NCBI GenBank assembly: GCA_030747775.1
Contig: JASLKB010000003.1
Span: 1-37,553 of the forward strand
Reading direction: 5' to 3'
Source of the DNA: Acidimicrobiales bacterium
Lineage (GTDB): Bacteria > Actinomycetota > Acidimicrobiia > Acidimicrobiales > MedAcidi-G1
Length of the DNA: 37,553 bases
In this document: positions 15,221 through 24,714 of the stretch, in pieces
How positions within the stretch are numbered: the stretch's first letter is position 1
Layout of the letters: the number at the start of each line of letters is the position of its first letter
Program-made: the position numbers and the translations under genes
Notes under the pieces: generated by a model
Database searches by the model: none
What the model saw: only the letters and a program-made list of their open reading frames with translations
What the model was told of the DNA's origin: nothing

Positions 15221-16624
15221 TCAGGCCCGGCAGATGCCGTCGGCAACTGCAGCCGCTGCGACCGCCTCGGCCACCCGATACGGAACCGATTTGTCAAACA
15301 CCGATGGCACAACAAACGATGGCTGGAGGTCGGTCGGCAGTACCGAATCGGCGATTGCCTCCGCCGCCGCCAACTTCATGTTCTCGGTCACGTCAGTGGC
15401 CCCGGCATCTAGGGCGCCCCTGAAGATCCCCGGAAAGGCCAGGACGTTGTTGATCTGGTTCGGATAGTCGCTACGCCCGGTAGCCATAACCGCGGCAAGT
15501 CCGTCGGCCTCCTCCGGGCGGATCTCCGGCTCCGGATTAGCCATGGCGAACACGATCGGCTCAGGATTCATGGTGCGCAGATCAGCAGCATCGATCAAGC
15601 CTGGGCCACTCAGACCCACGAACACGTCGGTGCCGGCCAGTACGTCCTGCAGAGTGCCCATCTTTCGATCTGGATTGGTGTGCTCGGCGAACCACTCCTT
15701 GGCCATGTTCAGGTTCTCGCGCCCCGTGTAAACCGCACCGGCACGGTCCACGCCGACGATCTCACCTACCCCCGCATCCAAAAGGATCCGACCCACGGCC
15801 ACGCCAGCGGCTCCCATTCCGGCGATCACCACTGACAGGTCGCCGATTTCGCGTCCAGTCAGGCGACAGGCGTTCCATAGAGCAGCCAAAGTGACCACGG
15901 CAGTGCCGTGCTGGTCGTCGTGGAACACCGGAATGTCCAGTGCCTCGCGAAGGGCTTGCTCAACCTCGAAGGCAGCGGGCGCCGCGATGTCCTCCAGGTT
16001 GATCCCGCCGAAAGTGGGGGCGAGACGGATCACGGTGTCGATGATCTCCTGCGGATCGGTGACGTCCAAGCAGATCGGGAAGGCGTCAACGCCGGCGAAC
16101 TCCTTGAATAGGAGGGCCTTGCCCTCCATCACCGGCATGGCGGCCGCCGGTCCGATATCCCCTAGGCCCAGCACCGCGGTGCCGTCGGTGACGACGGCCA
16201 CCGTGTTCTTCTTGATAGTCAGGTCGTGAGCACGTCCTGGCTCCTCGTGGATGGCCATGCAGATCCGGGCCACCCCCGGCGTGTACGCCATTGACAGGTC
16301 ATGCCGGTCGTTGACCTCGGCGAGGGAGACCACCTCGATCTTGCCGCCCTCGTGCATGTCGAAGGTCCGGTCGTGCCAGTGGAGGATCTCCACCCCGTCC
16401 TGGTCCTCGATGGCACTGACTACGGCTGCCGCGTGGTCCTCGTCGCGGCAGTTGACCACCACATCGTTAACCAACAAGTCACCCCGGACGTCGAAGCCGC
16501 CCATCGACATGATGTTGGCGCCCGCCTCGCCGATGGCCGTGGCTAGGCGGCCCAAGGTGTTGGGCACGTTGTCCAACGCCACCTGAAGGTGGATCGAATA
16601 GGCCGCGGTGGGGAGGAATGGCAT
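15221..16624 (-). CDS. Malic enzyme with N-terminal ACT domain
   Basis: Product of 467 residues. Residues 8-80 form an ACT regulatory domain (IHLQVALDNVPNTLGRLATA). The malic-enzyme body follows: AYTPGVA (113-119), LGDIG (154-158), FHDDQHGTA (234-242) and the dinucleotide loop GMGAAG (269-274). It decarboxylates L-malate to pyruvate with NAD(P)+ and a divalent metal in the cytoplasm. ACT domains bind amino acids or other small ligands, so allosteric control is likely (inference). It starts its own unit: TAGGCT lies 6 bases before the ATG with no ribosome site. It is followed by the HAD gene. Confidence 0.93.
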   Translation of the reverse strand: MPFLPTAAYSIHLQVALDNVPNTLGRLATAIGEAGANIMSMGGFDVRGDLLVNDVVVNCRDEDHAAAVVSAIEDQDGVEILHWHDRTFDMHEGGKIEVVSLAEVNDRHDLSMAYTPGVARICMAIHEEPGRAHDLTIKKNTVAVVTDGTAVLGLGDIGPAAAMPVMEGKALLFKEFAGVDAFPICLDVTDPQEIIDTVIRLAPTFGGINLEDIAAPAAFEVEQALREALDIPVFHDDQHGTAVVTLAALWNACRLTGREIGDLSVVIAGMGAAGVAVGRILLDAGVGEIVGVDRAGAVYTGRENLNMAKEWFAEHTNPDRKMGTLQDVLAGTDVFVGLSGPGLIDAADLRTMNPEPIVFAMANPEPEIRPEEADGLAAVMATGRSDYPNQINNVLAFPGIFRGALDAGATDVTENMKLAAAEAIADSVLPTDLQPSFVVPSVFDKSVPYRVAEAVAAAAVADGICRA

Positions 16625-16630
16625 CGTCCG

Positions 16631-16636
16631 AGCCTA
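16631..16636 (-). promoter_or_regulatory. -10 box of the malic enzyme gene
   Basis: TAGGCT on the minus strand, 6 bases from the ATG; this matches the leaderless spacing seen at several other unit starts in the window. Confidence 0.4.
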
Positions 16637-16701
16637 GGAGTGACATGCCGGAACACCCCGATCGAAGCCAGTAGTCCTGCCACGGGCCGGGCTGGACCGA
16701 G

Positions 16702-17286
16702 TCAGGGACCCTCGTAGGGGAAGCCCAGGTCGGGAGCCGTGACCAGGGGCCGGAACTCGATCCCCTCCTCGCCGGCCGCCGCACCACACGTGCCGCCCCG
16801 GTCCACGATGGGGAGTACAGCCACCGCCTCAGCACCCAGCGCACGCACCACTGAGGCCGCCTCTAACGGCGAGGTCCCCCGAGTGACCGTGTCCTCGGTG
16901 ATGACCACCCGGTCACCGGGGAGAAGGGCGCCGGCGAGGCGGCCCCCCACACCGTGGTCCTTGGACTCCTTGCGGATGCTGAACGACCGGAGGAACCGGC
17001 CACGGCTAGCTGCCACCGCGGCAATGCCAAAAGCTACCGGGTCAGCTCCCGCCGTTAGCCCGCCGATGGCGGTGATCGGACCAACCCCCTCGTTGGCCGC
17101 CGCGGCATCCAGCGCCTCGATCTCCACCAGCGCGGCGTCGGCCACCAACAGAATCCCCTCAGCCCGGCACGCCGTCTGCTTGGCGTCGCAGAACCAGGTG
17201 CTCTTTCGACCCGACTTGAGAGTGAAGTCCCCGGTCCTGATGGAGTGCTCCAGCAGGTGGGCGATTAGGGCGTCCCTGGTGCTCAC
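16702..17286 (-). CDS. pyrE: Orotate phosphoribosyltransferase
   Basis: Product of 194 residues. It joins orotate to PRPP to give OMP in pyrimidine synthesis. The PRPP-binding motif is VVITEDTVTRGTS (about 126-138), and the flexible catalytic loop with Lys is RKESKDHGVGG. The N-terminal LKSGRKSTWFCDAK segment also fits OPRTase. GTG at 17286 overlaps the purM stop as GTGA, so this pyrimidine gene is translated with the purine genes purL-purF-purM. PRPP is used by both pathways, which may explain the pairing. Confidence 0.93.
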   Translation of the reverse strand: MSTRDALIAHLLEHSIRTGDFTLKSGRKSTWFCDAKQTACRAEGILLVADAALVEIEALDAAAANEGVGPITAIGGLTAGADPVAFGIAAVAASRGRFLRSFSIRKESKDHGVGGRLAGALLPGDRVVITEDTVTRGTSPLEAASVVRALGAEAVAVLPIVDRGGTCGAAAGEEGIEFRPLVTAPDLGFPYEGP

Positions 17287-18341
17287 GGTTCCATCCTGAC
17301 CTGACCGGATCCGGTCACCAACTCGCCGATCACCCGGGCCGACCGATCGTGGGCAGCCAAGGTGGCCACCACACCATCTACGTCGATGCCAGGCACGACC
17401 AGCACCATTCCCAGCCCCATGTTGAACACCCGGTCCATCTCGTTATCGGACACGTCGCCCATGGCCTGTAGCTCCCGGAAGATCCGCGGCACCTCCCACG
17501 TTGAACGCCTGACCACCGCGTCCAACTTGTCGTCCATGACCCGCGACAGGTTGCCGGGCAGGCCTCCACCGGTCACGTGGGCCACGGCGTGGACCTCATG
17601 GTCGGCCAAGGCGGCCACCACGGCCGGGGCGTAGATCACGCTGGGTGCCAGCAGTTCGTCTGTCAGGGTGGTCCCGGCCCCGTCCCATGCCGGGTCGTTC
17701 AGGTCGCGACCGGCCACGTCGAAGACGAGGCGACGGGCCAGAGAGAAGCCGTTGGAACGGAGGTTGGGCGACTCGATCCCGACCAGCACGTCACCGACAA
17801 CCGCCGCGCTGCCGTCCAGGACTGCATCGCGTTCGACTGCCCCCACAGCGAAGCCCACCAGATCGAACTGGTCGGTAGCCATAACCCCGGGATGCTCGGC
17901 CATCTCGCCCCCAATGAGGGCGCACTCCGCTTCGGCGCACCCCGCGGCGATGCCCGACACCAGCCCCTCCACGGCATCCGGGTCCAGCCGACCGACAGCG
18001 AGGTAGTCCAGGAAGAAGAGCGGTGCCGCACCCGCACACACCAGGTCGTCCACACACATGGCCACAAGGTCTCGTCCGATGGTGTCCAGCCGGCCGGTCT
18101 GACGGGCGATCTCGGCCTTGGTGCCCACCCCATCGGTGGCCGAAACCAGCAGGGGGTCCCGGTAGCCGGACCGGCCAATGTCGAACAAGCCGCCAAATCC
18201 CCCGATGTCACCGATGACCTCCGGCCGGTAGGTGCCGCGCACCAACGGACCGATCCGGCGCACCGCTTCTTCGCCTGCATCCAGGTCGACCCCAGCTGCC
18301 CGGTAGCTCTCGCTCGACCCGCCCTCCCCCACCGACGTCAC
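17283..18341 (-). CDS. purM: Phosphoribosylformylglycinamidine cyclo-ligase (AIR synthetase)
   Basis: Product of 352 residues, normal length. It closes FGAM to AIR with ATP. Family motifs: SATDGVGTKAEIA, GEMAEHPGVM, and GGGLPGNLSRV near the C-terminal half. GTG at 18341 overlaps the purF stop (GTGA) and its own stop overlaps pyrE (GTGA). Confidence 0.96.
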   Translation of the reverse strand: MTSVGEGGSSESYRAAGVDLDAGEEAVRRIGPLVRGTYRPEVIGDIGGFGGLFDIGRSGYRDPLLVSATDGVGTKAEIARQTGRLDTIGRDLVAMCVDDLVCAGAAPLFFLDYLAVGRLDPDAVEGLVSGIAAGCAEAECALIGGEMAEHPGVMATDQFDLVGFAVGAVERDAVLDGSAAVVGDVLVGIESPNLRSNGFSLARRLVFDVAGRDLNDPAWDGAGTTLTDELLAPSVIYAPAVVAALADHEVHAVAHVTGGGLPGNLSRVMDDKLDAVVRRSTWEVPRIFRELQAMGDVSDNEMDRVFNMGLGMVLVVPGIDVDGVVATLAAHDRSARVIGELVTGSGQVRMEP

Positions 18342-19909
18342 GAGCCGCGCCCGAACAGGCGGTTAGCAGCCTCGGTAGGAAGCTCTGCTTCGTCATCGTC
18401 GCCCCGCATCGGCATGGTCCTCTCAGGAGCGGATATGCCCTCCGGTCCCTCCAGCACCGCCTTGGAGAGATTCACCGGAATCTCGATGGGGTAGGTCCCG
18501 GTCAGGCAGGCGTCGCAGAAGCCGGCACCCACCGTACCGGTGGCCTCCAGCAGGTGGTCCAACCTCAGATAGGTGAGGCTTTCCACCTCGAGGTACTCAC
18601 GGATCTCGTCCACGGTGAGGTTGGCGGCCAGCAACTCGCCGCGGGTACCAGTGTCCATCCCGTAGAAGCAGGGCCAGCGGTAGGGCGGCGAGGAGACCCG
18701 CATATGGACCTCGGTCGCGCCCGCGTCGCGCAGCATCCGGACCATGGCCCGGGTGGTGGTGCCCCGCACGATGGAATCGTCGACCACAACCAGACGCTGA
18801 CCCTCGATGTTGTCGCGCAGGGGGTTTAGTTTCATGCGCACCGCGGCGGACCGCAGGGCCTGAGTGGGTGCGATGAACGTACGCCCGATGTATCGGTTCT
18901 TAACCAGTCCCTGGCCGTACGGAATGCCGCTGGCCCGCGCGTAGCCCTCGGCGGCTGGGATTCCCGACTCAGGCACCCCCATGATCAGATCGGCGTCCAC
19001 CGGAGCCTGAGCAGCCAATATCTCACCCATGCGAACGCGGGCATGGTGCACGCTCTGGCCGTAGAGGACGCTGTCGGGCCGGGCGAAGTAGACGAACTCG
19101 AACAGGCAGAGTCGCGGGTCGACGGCTTCGTCGTCGAATGGCCGTAGCGACCGCCAGCCGGTTTCGTCGATGACTACCACTTCGCCGGGGTCCAGCTCAC
19201 GGACCATGTGAGCCCCGATCACGTCCAGAGCCGGCGATTCAGACGCCAGCACCCATCCGTTGTCGAGTCGACCGAGGCATAGCGGCCGGAACCCGTTCGG
19301 ATCACGAACACCGATCACCCGCTCATGGTCGGCAATGACCAGCGAGAACGCCCCGTGCAACCGGGGCAGCACGGCGGTAAGGGCGGTGTCCATAGCCTCG
19401 GCTTGGGGGAGGTCCCCGTAGCGGGCTAGTTCAGTGACCAGTAGTTCGGCCATCAGATCGGTATCGGAGGTGACGGTGCCGGGCAGCATCCCGGCCTCGG
19501 CGGCTAGGTCCTCGGTGTTGACGAGGTTGCCGTTGTGGCCGAGTGCGAATTCGACGTCGTCCACGCCCCGGTAGACCGGCTGGGCATTACGCCACGTGCT
19601 GGACCCGGTGGTCGAGTACCTGGTCTGACCGATGGCCAGGTTGCCGGTCAGGGCGGCCAGCGTCCGATCGTCGAACGCGTTGGATACGAGGCCCATGTCC
19701 TTGACCACCGTCAGGGCCTCACCGTCGCTAACGGCCATGCCGGCCGACTCCTGGCCACGGTGCTGCAAGGCGTAGAGGCCTAGGTAGGTCAGATGGGCAA
19801 CGGGTTGGCCGGGCGCGTACACCCCGAAAACACCACATGCCTCCCGAGGGGTGTCGTCATCCGCACCAGCCACCGGGAGGTTCCCCTGGTCGACAGCCGA
19901 ACCGGTCAT
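18338..19909 (-). CDS. purF: Amidophosphoribosyltransferase
   Basis: Product of 523 residues. It makes phosphoribosylamine from PRPP and glutamine, the first committed purine step. The N-terminal glutaminase nucleophile is Cys25 in EACGVFG, behind a 24-residue propeptide, as in the B. subtilis-type enzyme. The PRPP loop [13 protein letters not shown] is at about 372-384. Four Cys residues suited to a [4Fe-4S] cluster are present (near 268, 413, 464 and 467, the last two in GFCDACLTG). ATG 19909 overlaps the purL stop (ATGA). The C-terminus ([18 protein letters not shown]) is acidic. Confidence 0.96.
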   Translation of the reverse strand: MTGSAVDQGNLPVAGADDDTPREACGVFGVYAPGQPVAHLTYLGLYALQHRGQESAGMAVSDGEALTVVKDMGLVSNAFDDRTLAALTGNLAIGQTRYSTTGSSTWRNAQPVYRGVDDVEFALGHNGNLVNTEDLAAEAGMLPGTVTSDTDLMAELLVTELARYGDLPQAEAMDTALTAVLPRLHGAFSLVIADHERVIGVRDPNGFRPLCLGRLDNGWVLASESPALDVIGAHMVRELDPGEVVVIDETGWRSLRPFDDEAVDPRLCLFEFVYFARPDSVLYGQSVHHARVRMGEILAAQAPVDADLIMGVPESGIPAAEGYARASGIPYGQGLVKNRYIGRTFIAPTQALRSAAVRMKLNPLRDNIEGQRLVVVDDSIVRGTTTRAMVRMLRDAGATEVHMRVSSPPYRWPCFYGMDTGTRGELLAANLTVDEIREYLEVESLTYLRLDHLLEATGTVGAGFCDACLTGTYPIEIPVNLSKAVLEGPEGISAPERTMPMRGDDDEAELPTEAANRLFGRGS

Positions 19910-22113
19910 CGGTTCGTGGTGCCGGCGCCGAGGGCCTCGGGCAGTCGATCGCGGTGGGCGTGCCCTACGTCGTCGACGGCCACGTTGAGGAGACCCTTCA
20001 CGATGAGGCGATCACCGGTGGCCAGGCCGATCCTGGTCGTAGGTACTCCAGCGGCCTCAGCGGCAGCCAGCACCTCTGTGAGGCGCTCCGGGTCGACGCA
20101 GCACACCACTCGGCTTGGCCCCTCGCCGAACAGGGCTCGGTGGTCGGGCACCCGGGCCACGTGGGCACCCACACCGGAGCGGGCCACCATCTCGGCCAAG
20201 GCTACGCCCAGCCCACCGGCTGATACGTCGTGCACGCCGTCTACCAGGCCGTTGACGACCAGCGATCGGACGAAGTCGGCCACCCGCTGGTGCAGGTCGA
20301 GGTTCAGCGGGGCCAACGAACCGCCGGGAGCTTCGTGGGCTGACCCCCAGAGAGACCCACCGAGGGAGACGTCGTCGGGACCCAACAGAACCAGTCGGTG
20401 CCCGTCCACCAGGGTGGCCCCAGGTGGGCGCCGATCCAGCGCGTCGACCACGCCGAGCAGACCGATGACCGGCGTGGGGTCGATGTCGGTACCGGCCGAC
20501 TCGTTGTACAGGCTGACGTTTCCGCCGATGACCGGCGTACCGAAGGCCTCACAGGCCTCGGACATCCCGTCGACGGCCTCAGAGAGCTGCCACATGACCT
20601 CAGGGTGCTCGGGGTTTCCGAAGTTCAAGCAGTTCACGACGGCCAACGGTCGGGCCCCGACGCAGGCGAGGTTCATGATCGACTCGGCCACTACCTGGGC
20701 CGTTCCCCCACGGGGGTCGACCGCACACCAGCGGTGGTTGCCGTCGGTGGTCATGGCTAGGGCCCGTCCAGTCTCAATCCCGGTAATGGGATGGCGAAGC
20801 TTGAGCACCGAGGCGTCGTCACCCGGACCGATCACGGTATTCAGGAACAGTTGGTGGTCGTACTGGCGATACACCCAGGCCGGATCGACCAGTAGGTCGA
20901 GGAGGTCGGCACCGGGATCAGTCGGAGCGGCCAAGTCGTCGGCAGTAGGGCCACGAGGCTCGGCCGGTGCGGCACAGGGGCGGTCGTAGAGCGGAGCGTC
21001 CTCATGGAGCGAGACAGCAGGAACCTCGGCCAGCACCTCGCCGTCGAACCCGTCAAGGATCCGTAGGGCACCACCCTCGGTGACCCGGCCGATCACAGTC
21101 GAGGCCACCTCCCAGCGTTCACAGATGGCCAGCACCCGGTCGAGTCCCTCGGGCTCGACGATGGCCAGCATCCGCTCCTGGGACTCACTGGTCATGACCT
21201 CGTGGGCCTCCATACCGGGCTCGCGCCGCGGCACGGCCGACACGTCGACGTCCATACCCATGCCGCCACGCGATGCCGTCTCACTGGTGGCGCACGTCAG
21301 TCCGGCACCACCTAAGTCTTGGATGCCGACGACCAGACCCTCATCTAGAAGCTGAAGACACGCCTCGATGAGGCGCTTCTCCTCGTAGGGGTCACCCACC
21401 TGCACACTGGGCCGCTTGTCGCCATCGTCGTCGGCCGAGAAGCCAGCCGAAGCCAGCACACTGACCCCGCCGATGCCATCGCGACCGGTACTTGAGCCCA
21501 GCAGGACGGCGAGGTTGCCCACTCCGGAGGCCTGTCCGAGGACCAGACGCTCGATGGGTAGGACGCCGAGGCAAAGCACGTTGACCAGCGGATTGCCCTG
21601 ATAGGTACGGTCGAAGACCACCTCACCACCAACAGTCGGCACGCCCACCGCATTGCCGTAACCCGACACACCAGACACCACGCCTTCGGCGATCCACCGA
21701 CTACGAGGATCGTCCAACTGCCCAAAACGCAGCGGGTCCATCAGGGCGATAGGCCGAGCGCCCATGGTGAATATGTCGCGCAGAATGCCACCAACCCCGG
21801 TAGCCGCCCCCTGGTAGGGCTCAATGGCCGACGGGTGGTTGTGGGACTCGATCCGGATAGCCGCCGCGATGCCATCGCCTACGTCGACCACACCGGCGTT
21901 CTCACCCGGACCAACAAGAACCCACGGGGCCTCGGTGGGTAAGCGCTTCAGGTGGATACGGCTGCTCTTGTATGAACAATGCTCGGACCACATGACCGAG
22001 TACATGGCCAGTTCCAAGCCGTTGGCCGGGCGATCCAGGATCGAGTCGATCCGCTCCGCCTCATCGTCGGTGAGTCCGAGGGCTCGGTGGAGGGACTCGC
22101 TCACGTCGGGCAC
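19906..22113 (-). CDS. purL: FGAM synthase subunit PurL (small form)
   Basis: Product of 735 residues from GTG 22113. This is the small PurL without fused PurS or glutaminase parts, which needs the PurS and PurQ encoded at 22767-23713. It converts FGAR to FGAM with ATP and ammonia channelled from PurQ. Marks: [14 protein letters not shown] near the N-terminus, [21 protein letters not shown], and repeated AIRS-type halves ([12 protein letters not shown] near the end). A longer start (TTG 22143) sits directly against GGGAGG with no spacing and is unlikely; GTG 22113 has GGGGA five bases before it. It heads the L-F-M-pyrE unit, separated from purQ by a plus-strand gene and a minus-strand terminator-like hairpin. 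Confidence 0.94.
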   Translation of the reverse strand: MPDVSESLHRALGLTDDEAERIDSILDRPANGLELAMYSVMWSEHCSYKSSRIHLKRLPTEAPWVLVGPGENAGVVDVGDGIAAAIRIESHNHPSAIEPYQGAATGVGGILRDIFTMGARPIALMDPLRFGQLDDPRSRWIAEGVVSGVSGYGNAVGVPTVGGEVVFDRTYQGNPLVNVLCLGVLPIERLVLGQASGVGNLAVLLGSSTGRDGIGGVSVLASAGFSADDDGDKRPSVQVGDPYEEKRLIEACLQLLDEGLVVGIQDLGGAGLTCATSETASRGGMGMDVDVSAVPRREPGMEAHEVMTSESQERMLAIVEPEGLDRVLAICERWEVASTVIGRVTEGGALRILDGFDGEVLAEVPAVSLHEDAPLYDRPCAAPAEPRGPTADDLAAPTDPGADLLDLLVDPAWVYRQYDHQLFLNTVIGPGDDASVLKLRHPITGIETGRALAMTTDGNHRWCAVDPRGGTAQVVAESIMNLACVGARPLAVVNCLNFGNPEHPEVMWQLSEAVDGMSEACEAFGTPVIGGNVSLYNESAGTDIDPTPVIGLLGVVDALDRRPPGATLVDGHRLVLLGPDDVSLGGSLWGSAHEAPGGSLAPLNLDLHQRVADFVRSLVVNGLVDGVHDVSAGGLGVALAEMVARSGVGAHVARVPDHRALFGEGPSRVVCCVDPERLTEVLAAAEAAGVPTTRIGLATGDRLIVKGLLNVAVDDVGHAHRDRLPEALGAGTTNR

Positions 22114-22212
22114 CGTAGTCCCCGACGACAGCCCGTCAGGCAACCTCCCAAATGCCCGCAGATGAGTTCAGCAGGGCCTCCTATACCGCATTGTTAGAAC
22201 CTGATTTGACCC

Positions 22213-22240
22213 AAAAAAAACTACGAATCTGTATACGTAG
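22213..22240 (-). terminator. Terminator-like hairpin with T8 on the minus strand, upstream of purL
   Basis: On the minus strand CTACG-(10)-CGTAG is followed directly by eight T (plus-strand A 22213-22220). It is positioned to stop transcripts coming from purQ before they enter purL, or to attenuate a purL leader. The stem is only 5 bp, so it may be weak. Confidence 0.45.
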
Positions 22241-22273
22241 ATCCCTGTATAAACCGCAGTAATGCTGAACCCA

Positions 22274-22302
22274 TTGAGGGACGATGTAATAATTAATAGG
22301 AT
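22274..22302 (+). promoter_or_regulatory. Sigma70-type promoter of the small gene at 22365
   Basis: TTGAGG (22274-22279) and TAGGAT (22297-22302), exactly 17 bases apart, within an AT-rich island that stands out from the GC-rich surroundings. A start point near 22309 would give a leader of about 55 bases with the ribosome site AGAGG before ATG 22365. Confidence 0.65.
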
Positions 22303-22364
22303 CGTTCTGGAACCTTCCCTATCTAATCGACCACTTGAGGGAAACCAAGAAAGAGGTACGTGCG

Positions 22365-22751
22365 ATGACACGCCCGAAGATGACCAATGCCGAAAAAGCC
22401 GAGGTGGCCGGGGTCCGTGAGTACCTCAAGGCCCTGGAGCAGAACGCCCCCCGTCGGGGACGCAAGCGCACTCCCGAGAGCGTGGACCGCCAGATTGCTG
22501 CGATCGACGCCCAAATGGCCGAAGCCACCGTCACCAAGCGCCTGGACCTGATCCAGCAGCGCATGGACCTCGAGGCCGAAAAGGAGGCACTGGCCACCGC
22601 TGGCATGATCGACATGACGGTACTGGAGCGCAACTTCGTGCAGCACGCCGCGGCCTACGGCAGCCGCCGGAACATCTCCTACGCCGCGTGGCGGGAAGTG
22701 GGCGTCTCGTCAGCAACCCTCAAGGCTGCCGGGGTGCGACGCAGCAGATAG
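22365..22751 (+). CDS. Uncharacterised small basic coiled-coil protein
   Basis: Product of 128 residues; I do not recognise a named family. ATG 22365 is chosen for the AGAGG site 8 bases before it; a TTG at 22335 is the only longer option. Residues 8-26 form a helix; a basic patch PRRGRKRTP (29-37) resembles an AT-hook-like or nucleic-acid-binding linker; 38-80 is a charged coiled coil (DRQIAAIDAQMAEATVTKRL and onward). The C-terminus (ISYAAWREVGVSSATLKAAG, 104-123) looks like a compact helix-turn-helix-like or nucleoid-protein end. It is the only plus-strand gene within the minus-strand purine cluster, has its own promoter, and is convergent with purQ (15-base gap). A nucleoid or RNA-binding role is a guess from composition. 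Confidence 0.85.
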   Translation: MTRPKMTNAEKAEVAGVREYLKALEQNAPRRGRKRTPESVDRQIAAIDAQMAEATVTKRLDLIQQRMDLEAEKEALATAGMIDMTVLERNFVQHAAAYGSRRNISYAAWREVGVSSATLKAAGVRRSR

Positions 22752-22766
22752 CCCCGAGAGCCAGCC

Positions 22767-23444
22767 TCAGGCCGCGACGACCGGCGAAGAACCCAGTAGC
22801 GAGGAGATGAGCACCTCACCGTCAATGCTGCCCAGCAACTCATCACAGGCTCGCTCCGGATGGGGCATCAACCCAACCACGTTGCGTTCCTCGTTGCACA
22901 CCCCGGCGATGTCATCCACCGACCCATTGGGGTTGTCCACATAACGCAGGACGATCCGGTCTTCGTCCCGAAGCCGGGCCAGGGTCTCGACATCGCACGT
23001 ATAGTTGCCCTCGAAGTGGTTGATGGGCACTGAGAGTTCGGCACCAAAAACTGCCCGACAGGTCAGAACAGAGTCGATGGAATCCACTCGAAGCGCCGTG
23101 GGCTGGCACAGAAACTTCAGGCCGCTGTTCTTCTGGAGGGCACCGGGCAACAACCCGGCCTCGGTCAGTACCTGAAAGCCATTGCAGATGCCGACCACTG
23201 GCCCACCGTCGGCAGCGAATCGGGTGATGGCACCCATCATGGGCGAGAAACGGGCAATCGCACCGGGCCGCAGGTAGTCGCCGTGGGCGAACCCGCCGGG
23301 CACGATCACTGCGTCCACCCCAGCCACATCATCGTCCGCATGCCAGAGGAGGCGTCCCTCTCCTCCCAGCCGCTCCACGGCGGTCACGGCATCCATTTCG
23401 CAGTTGGTACCGGGGAAGACCACGACCCCAACCGTCGTCGACAT
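22767..23444 (-). CDS. purQ: FGAM synthase glutaminase subunit PurQ
   Basis: Product of 225 residues, class I glutamine amidotransferase. Nucleophile Cys in GICNGFQ (about residue 87) and the catalytic His-Glu in MPHPE near the C-terminus (about 195-200). It supplies ammonia to PurL in complex with PurS. The start shares one base with the purS stop (TGATG). It is the last gene of the minus-strand purA-to-purQ run before the plus-strand insertion. Confidence 0.96.
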   Translation of the reverse strand: MSTTVGVVVFPGTNCEMDAVTAVERLGGEGRLLWHADDDVAGVDAVIVPGGFAHGDYLRPGAIARFSPMMGAITRFAADGGPVVGICNGFQVLTEAGLLPGALQKNSGLKFLCQPTALRVDSIDSVLTCRAVFGAELSVPINHFEGNYTCDVETLARLRDEDRIVLRYVDNPNGSVDDIAGVCNEERNVVGLMPHPERACDELLGSIDGEVLISSLLGSSPVVAA

Positions 23445-23713
23445 CAGGCATCGAATCCGTCGTCAACAAGGGTCACCGTCACCGTGGCGTCCTCGATAAC
23501 CGGGTTGGTCAGAAACGAGGAACACAGATCCTCAGACCGGGACGTCGCCTCGACCTCGTCGGTCGCCTCGATGGTGAACCGGACCGTCTTTCCGACTGTC
23601 ACCCCCACTACGCCGTCGTATCCGAGGGCGGGCAGGGCCCGCTCGATCGTCGCCCCGGCCGGGTCGGCGATGCCACCCCTCAACCGCACATCCACCAGAA
23701 CGTCATACCTCAC
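23444..23713 (-). CDS. purS: FGAM synthase subunit PurS
   Basis: Product of 89 residues with the PurS fold pattern: YDVLVDVRLRGGIADPAGAT at the start and SFLTNPVIEDATVTV at the end. PurS dimers bridge PurL and PurQ. GTG at 23713 is preferred over GTG 23722 because GAGG lies 8 bases before it and the resulting N-terminus (VRYDVLVDV) matches family length. Confidence 0.9.
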   Translation of the reverse strand: MRYDVLVDVRLRGGIADPAGATIERALPALGYDGVVGVTVGKTVRFTIEATDEVEATSRSEDLCSSFLTNPVIEDATVTVTLVDDGFDA

Positions 23714-23773
23714 AACCAGCACCTCATGATCCGTACCCCGTCTCCATCTGCCTTCGGTGCCCGTCGAATCTGT

Positions 23774-24691
23774 TCACGCGCCCACCCCAGGCCAGTCGGC
23801 GAACAACCGGCCGGTGATGCGTTCGTAGGCCTCCACATACCGAGACGAGGTGGCCGACACCACTTCGTCGGGCAGCGGCGGAGGCGGTGGCTGCTTGTCC
23901 CAATCCAGACCCTCGAGGTGGTCACGGACAGGTTGCTTGTCGAATGACGGAGGGGTGGCCCCCGGCGCCCACCCCTCGGCGGGCCAGAACCTCGAGGAGT
24001 CCGGGGTGAGGACTTCATCGGCCAGCACCAGGCGGCCGTCAACCATGCCGAACTCGAACTTGGTATCGGCGATGATTATCCCCCGCTCGGCAGCCCACTT
24101 AGCACCCCGCAGGTAACAGGTGATCGATGCATCCCGGGCCGCCTCGGCCACCTCGGTGCCCACCAGGTCGACGGCCTCGGCGTACGAGATGTTGACGTCG
24201 TGGCCCTCGTCGGCCTTGGTGGACGGAGTGAAGACCGGCTCGGAAAGACGGCTGGCCTCGAGGAGGTCGTCGGGCATCGGTGTGCCGTGCATAGTCCCCG
24301 AGGAGCGGTACTCCTTCCATGCCGAACCGGTGATGTAGCCCCGGACTATGCACTCGATGGGCAACATCTCGGCCTTGTGGCAGAGCATGGTGCGCCCGGC
24401 CAGACCAGCCAGCACGTCGTCCTCGCTGCCGATCGCGCTGCCCAGGACCTCACCGAGATCGGCGGTGTCCGTGGAGATGAGGTGACCGTCCACCAGGTCG
24501 GCAAACTGCTCGAACCAGAAGGCAGTCATCGCAGTGAGCACCCGACCCTTGTCCGTTATGGGTTCGGCCATCACGACGTCGAAGGCCGAGATGCGGTCCG
24601 AGGTGACCATCAGTAGACGGTCGTCACCGGCTTCGTAGATGTCTCGCACCTTCCCCGAGTGGAGATGGGGAAGCGGGATTTGGGGCGACAT
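23774..24691 (-). CDS. purC: Phosphoribosylaminoimidazole-succinocarboxamide (SAICAR) synthase
   Basis: Product of 305 residues. It joins CAIR and aspartate with ATP to give SAICAR. Motifs: SGKVRDIYE (12-20), RISAFD, the signature IECIVRGYITGSAWKEY, and DTKFEFG in the C-terminal half. ATG 24691 lies 23 bases behind the purB stop; purS follows after 60 bases. The C-terminal extension makes it the longer (about 300-residue) PurC form. Confidence 0.96.
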   Translation of the reverse strand: MSPQIPLPHLHSGKVRDIYEAGDDRLLMVTSDRISAFDVVMAEPITDKGRVLTAMTAFWFEQFADLVDGHLISTDTADLGEVLGSAIGSEDDVLAGLAGRTMLCHKAEMLPIECIVRGYITGSAWKEYRSSGTMHGTPMPDDLLEASRLSEPVFTPSTKADEGHDVNISYAEAVDLVGTEVAEAARDASITCYLRGAKWAAERGIIIADTKFEFGMVDGRLVLADEVLTPDSSRFWPAEGWAPGATPPSFDKQPVRDHLEGLDWDKQPPPPPLPDEVVSATSSRYVEAYERITGRLFADWPGVGA

Positions 24692-24714
24692 GTGACTCCG
24701 GCCGGCGACGGGAA

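Noticed and set aside
17051-17072. TTAGCC half-site inside pyrE
   Set aside because: The right arm (GATGGC) does not match, and the site is coding; not counted as an operator.
19793-20989. Plus-strand open frame (398 codons) opposite purF and purL
   Set aside because: Antisense to diagnostic PurL and PurF sequence; Ser/Arg/Pro-rich shadow.
22114-22143. TTG start for purL at 22143
   Set aside because: It touches the GGGAGG sequence with no spacing; GTG 22113 has a better ribosome site and a normal N-terminus.
22144-22364. Purine riboswitch in the AT-rich region before purL
   Set aside because: I could not find a three-way junction or the conserved core of a guanine/adenine riboswitch; only a short hairpin with T8 is visible.
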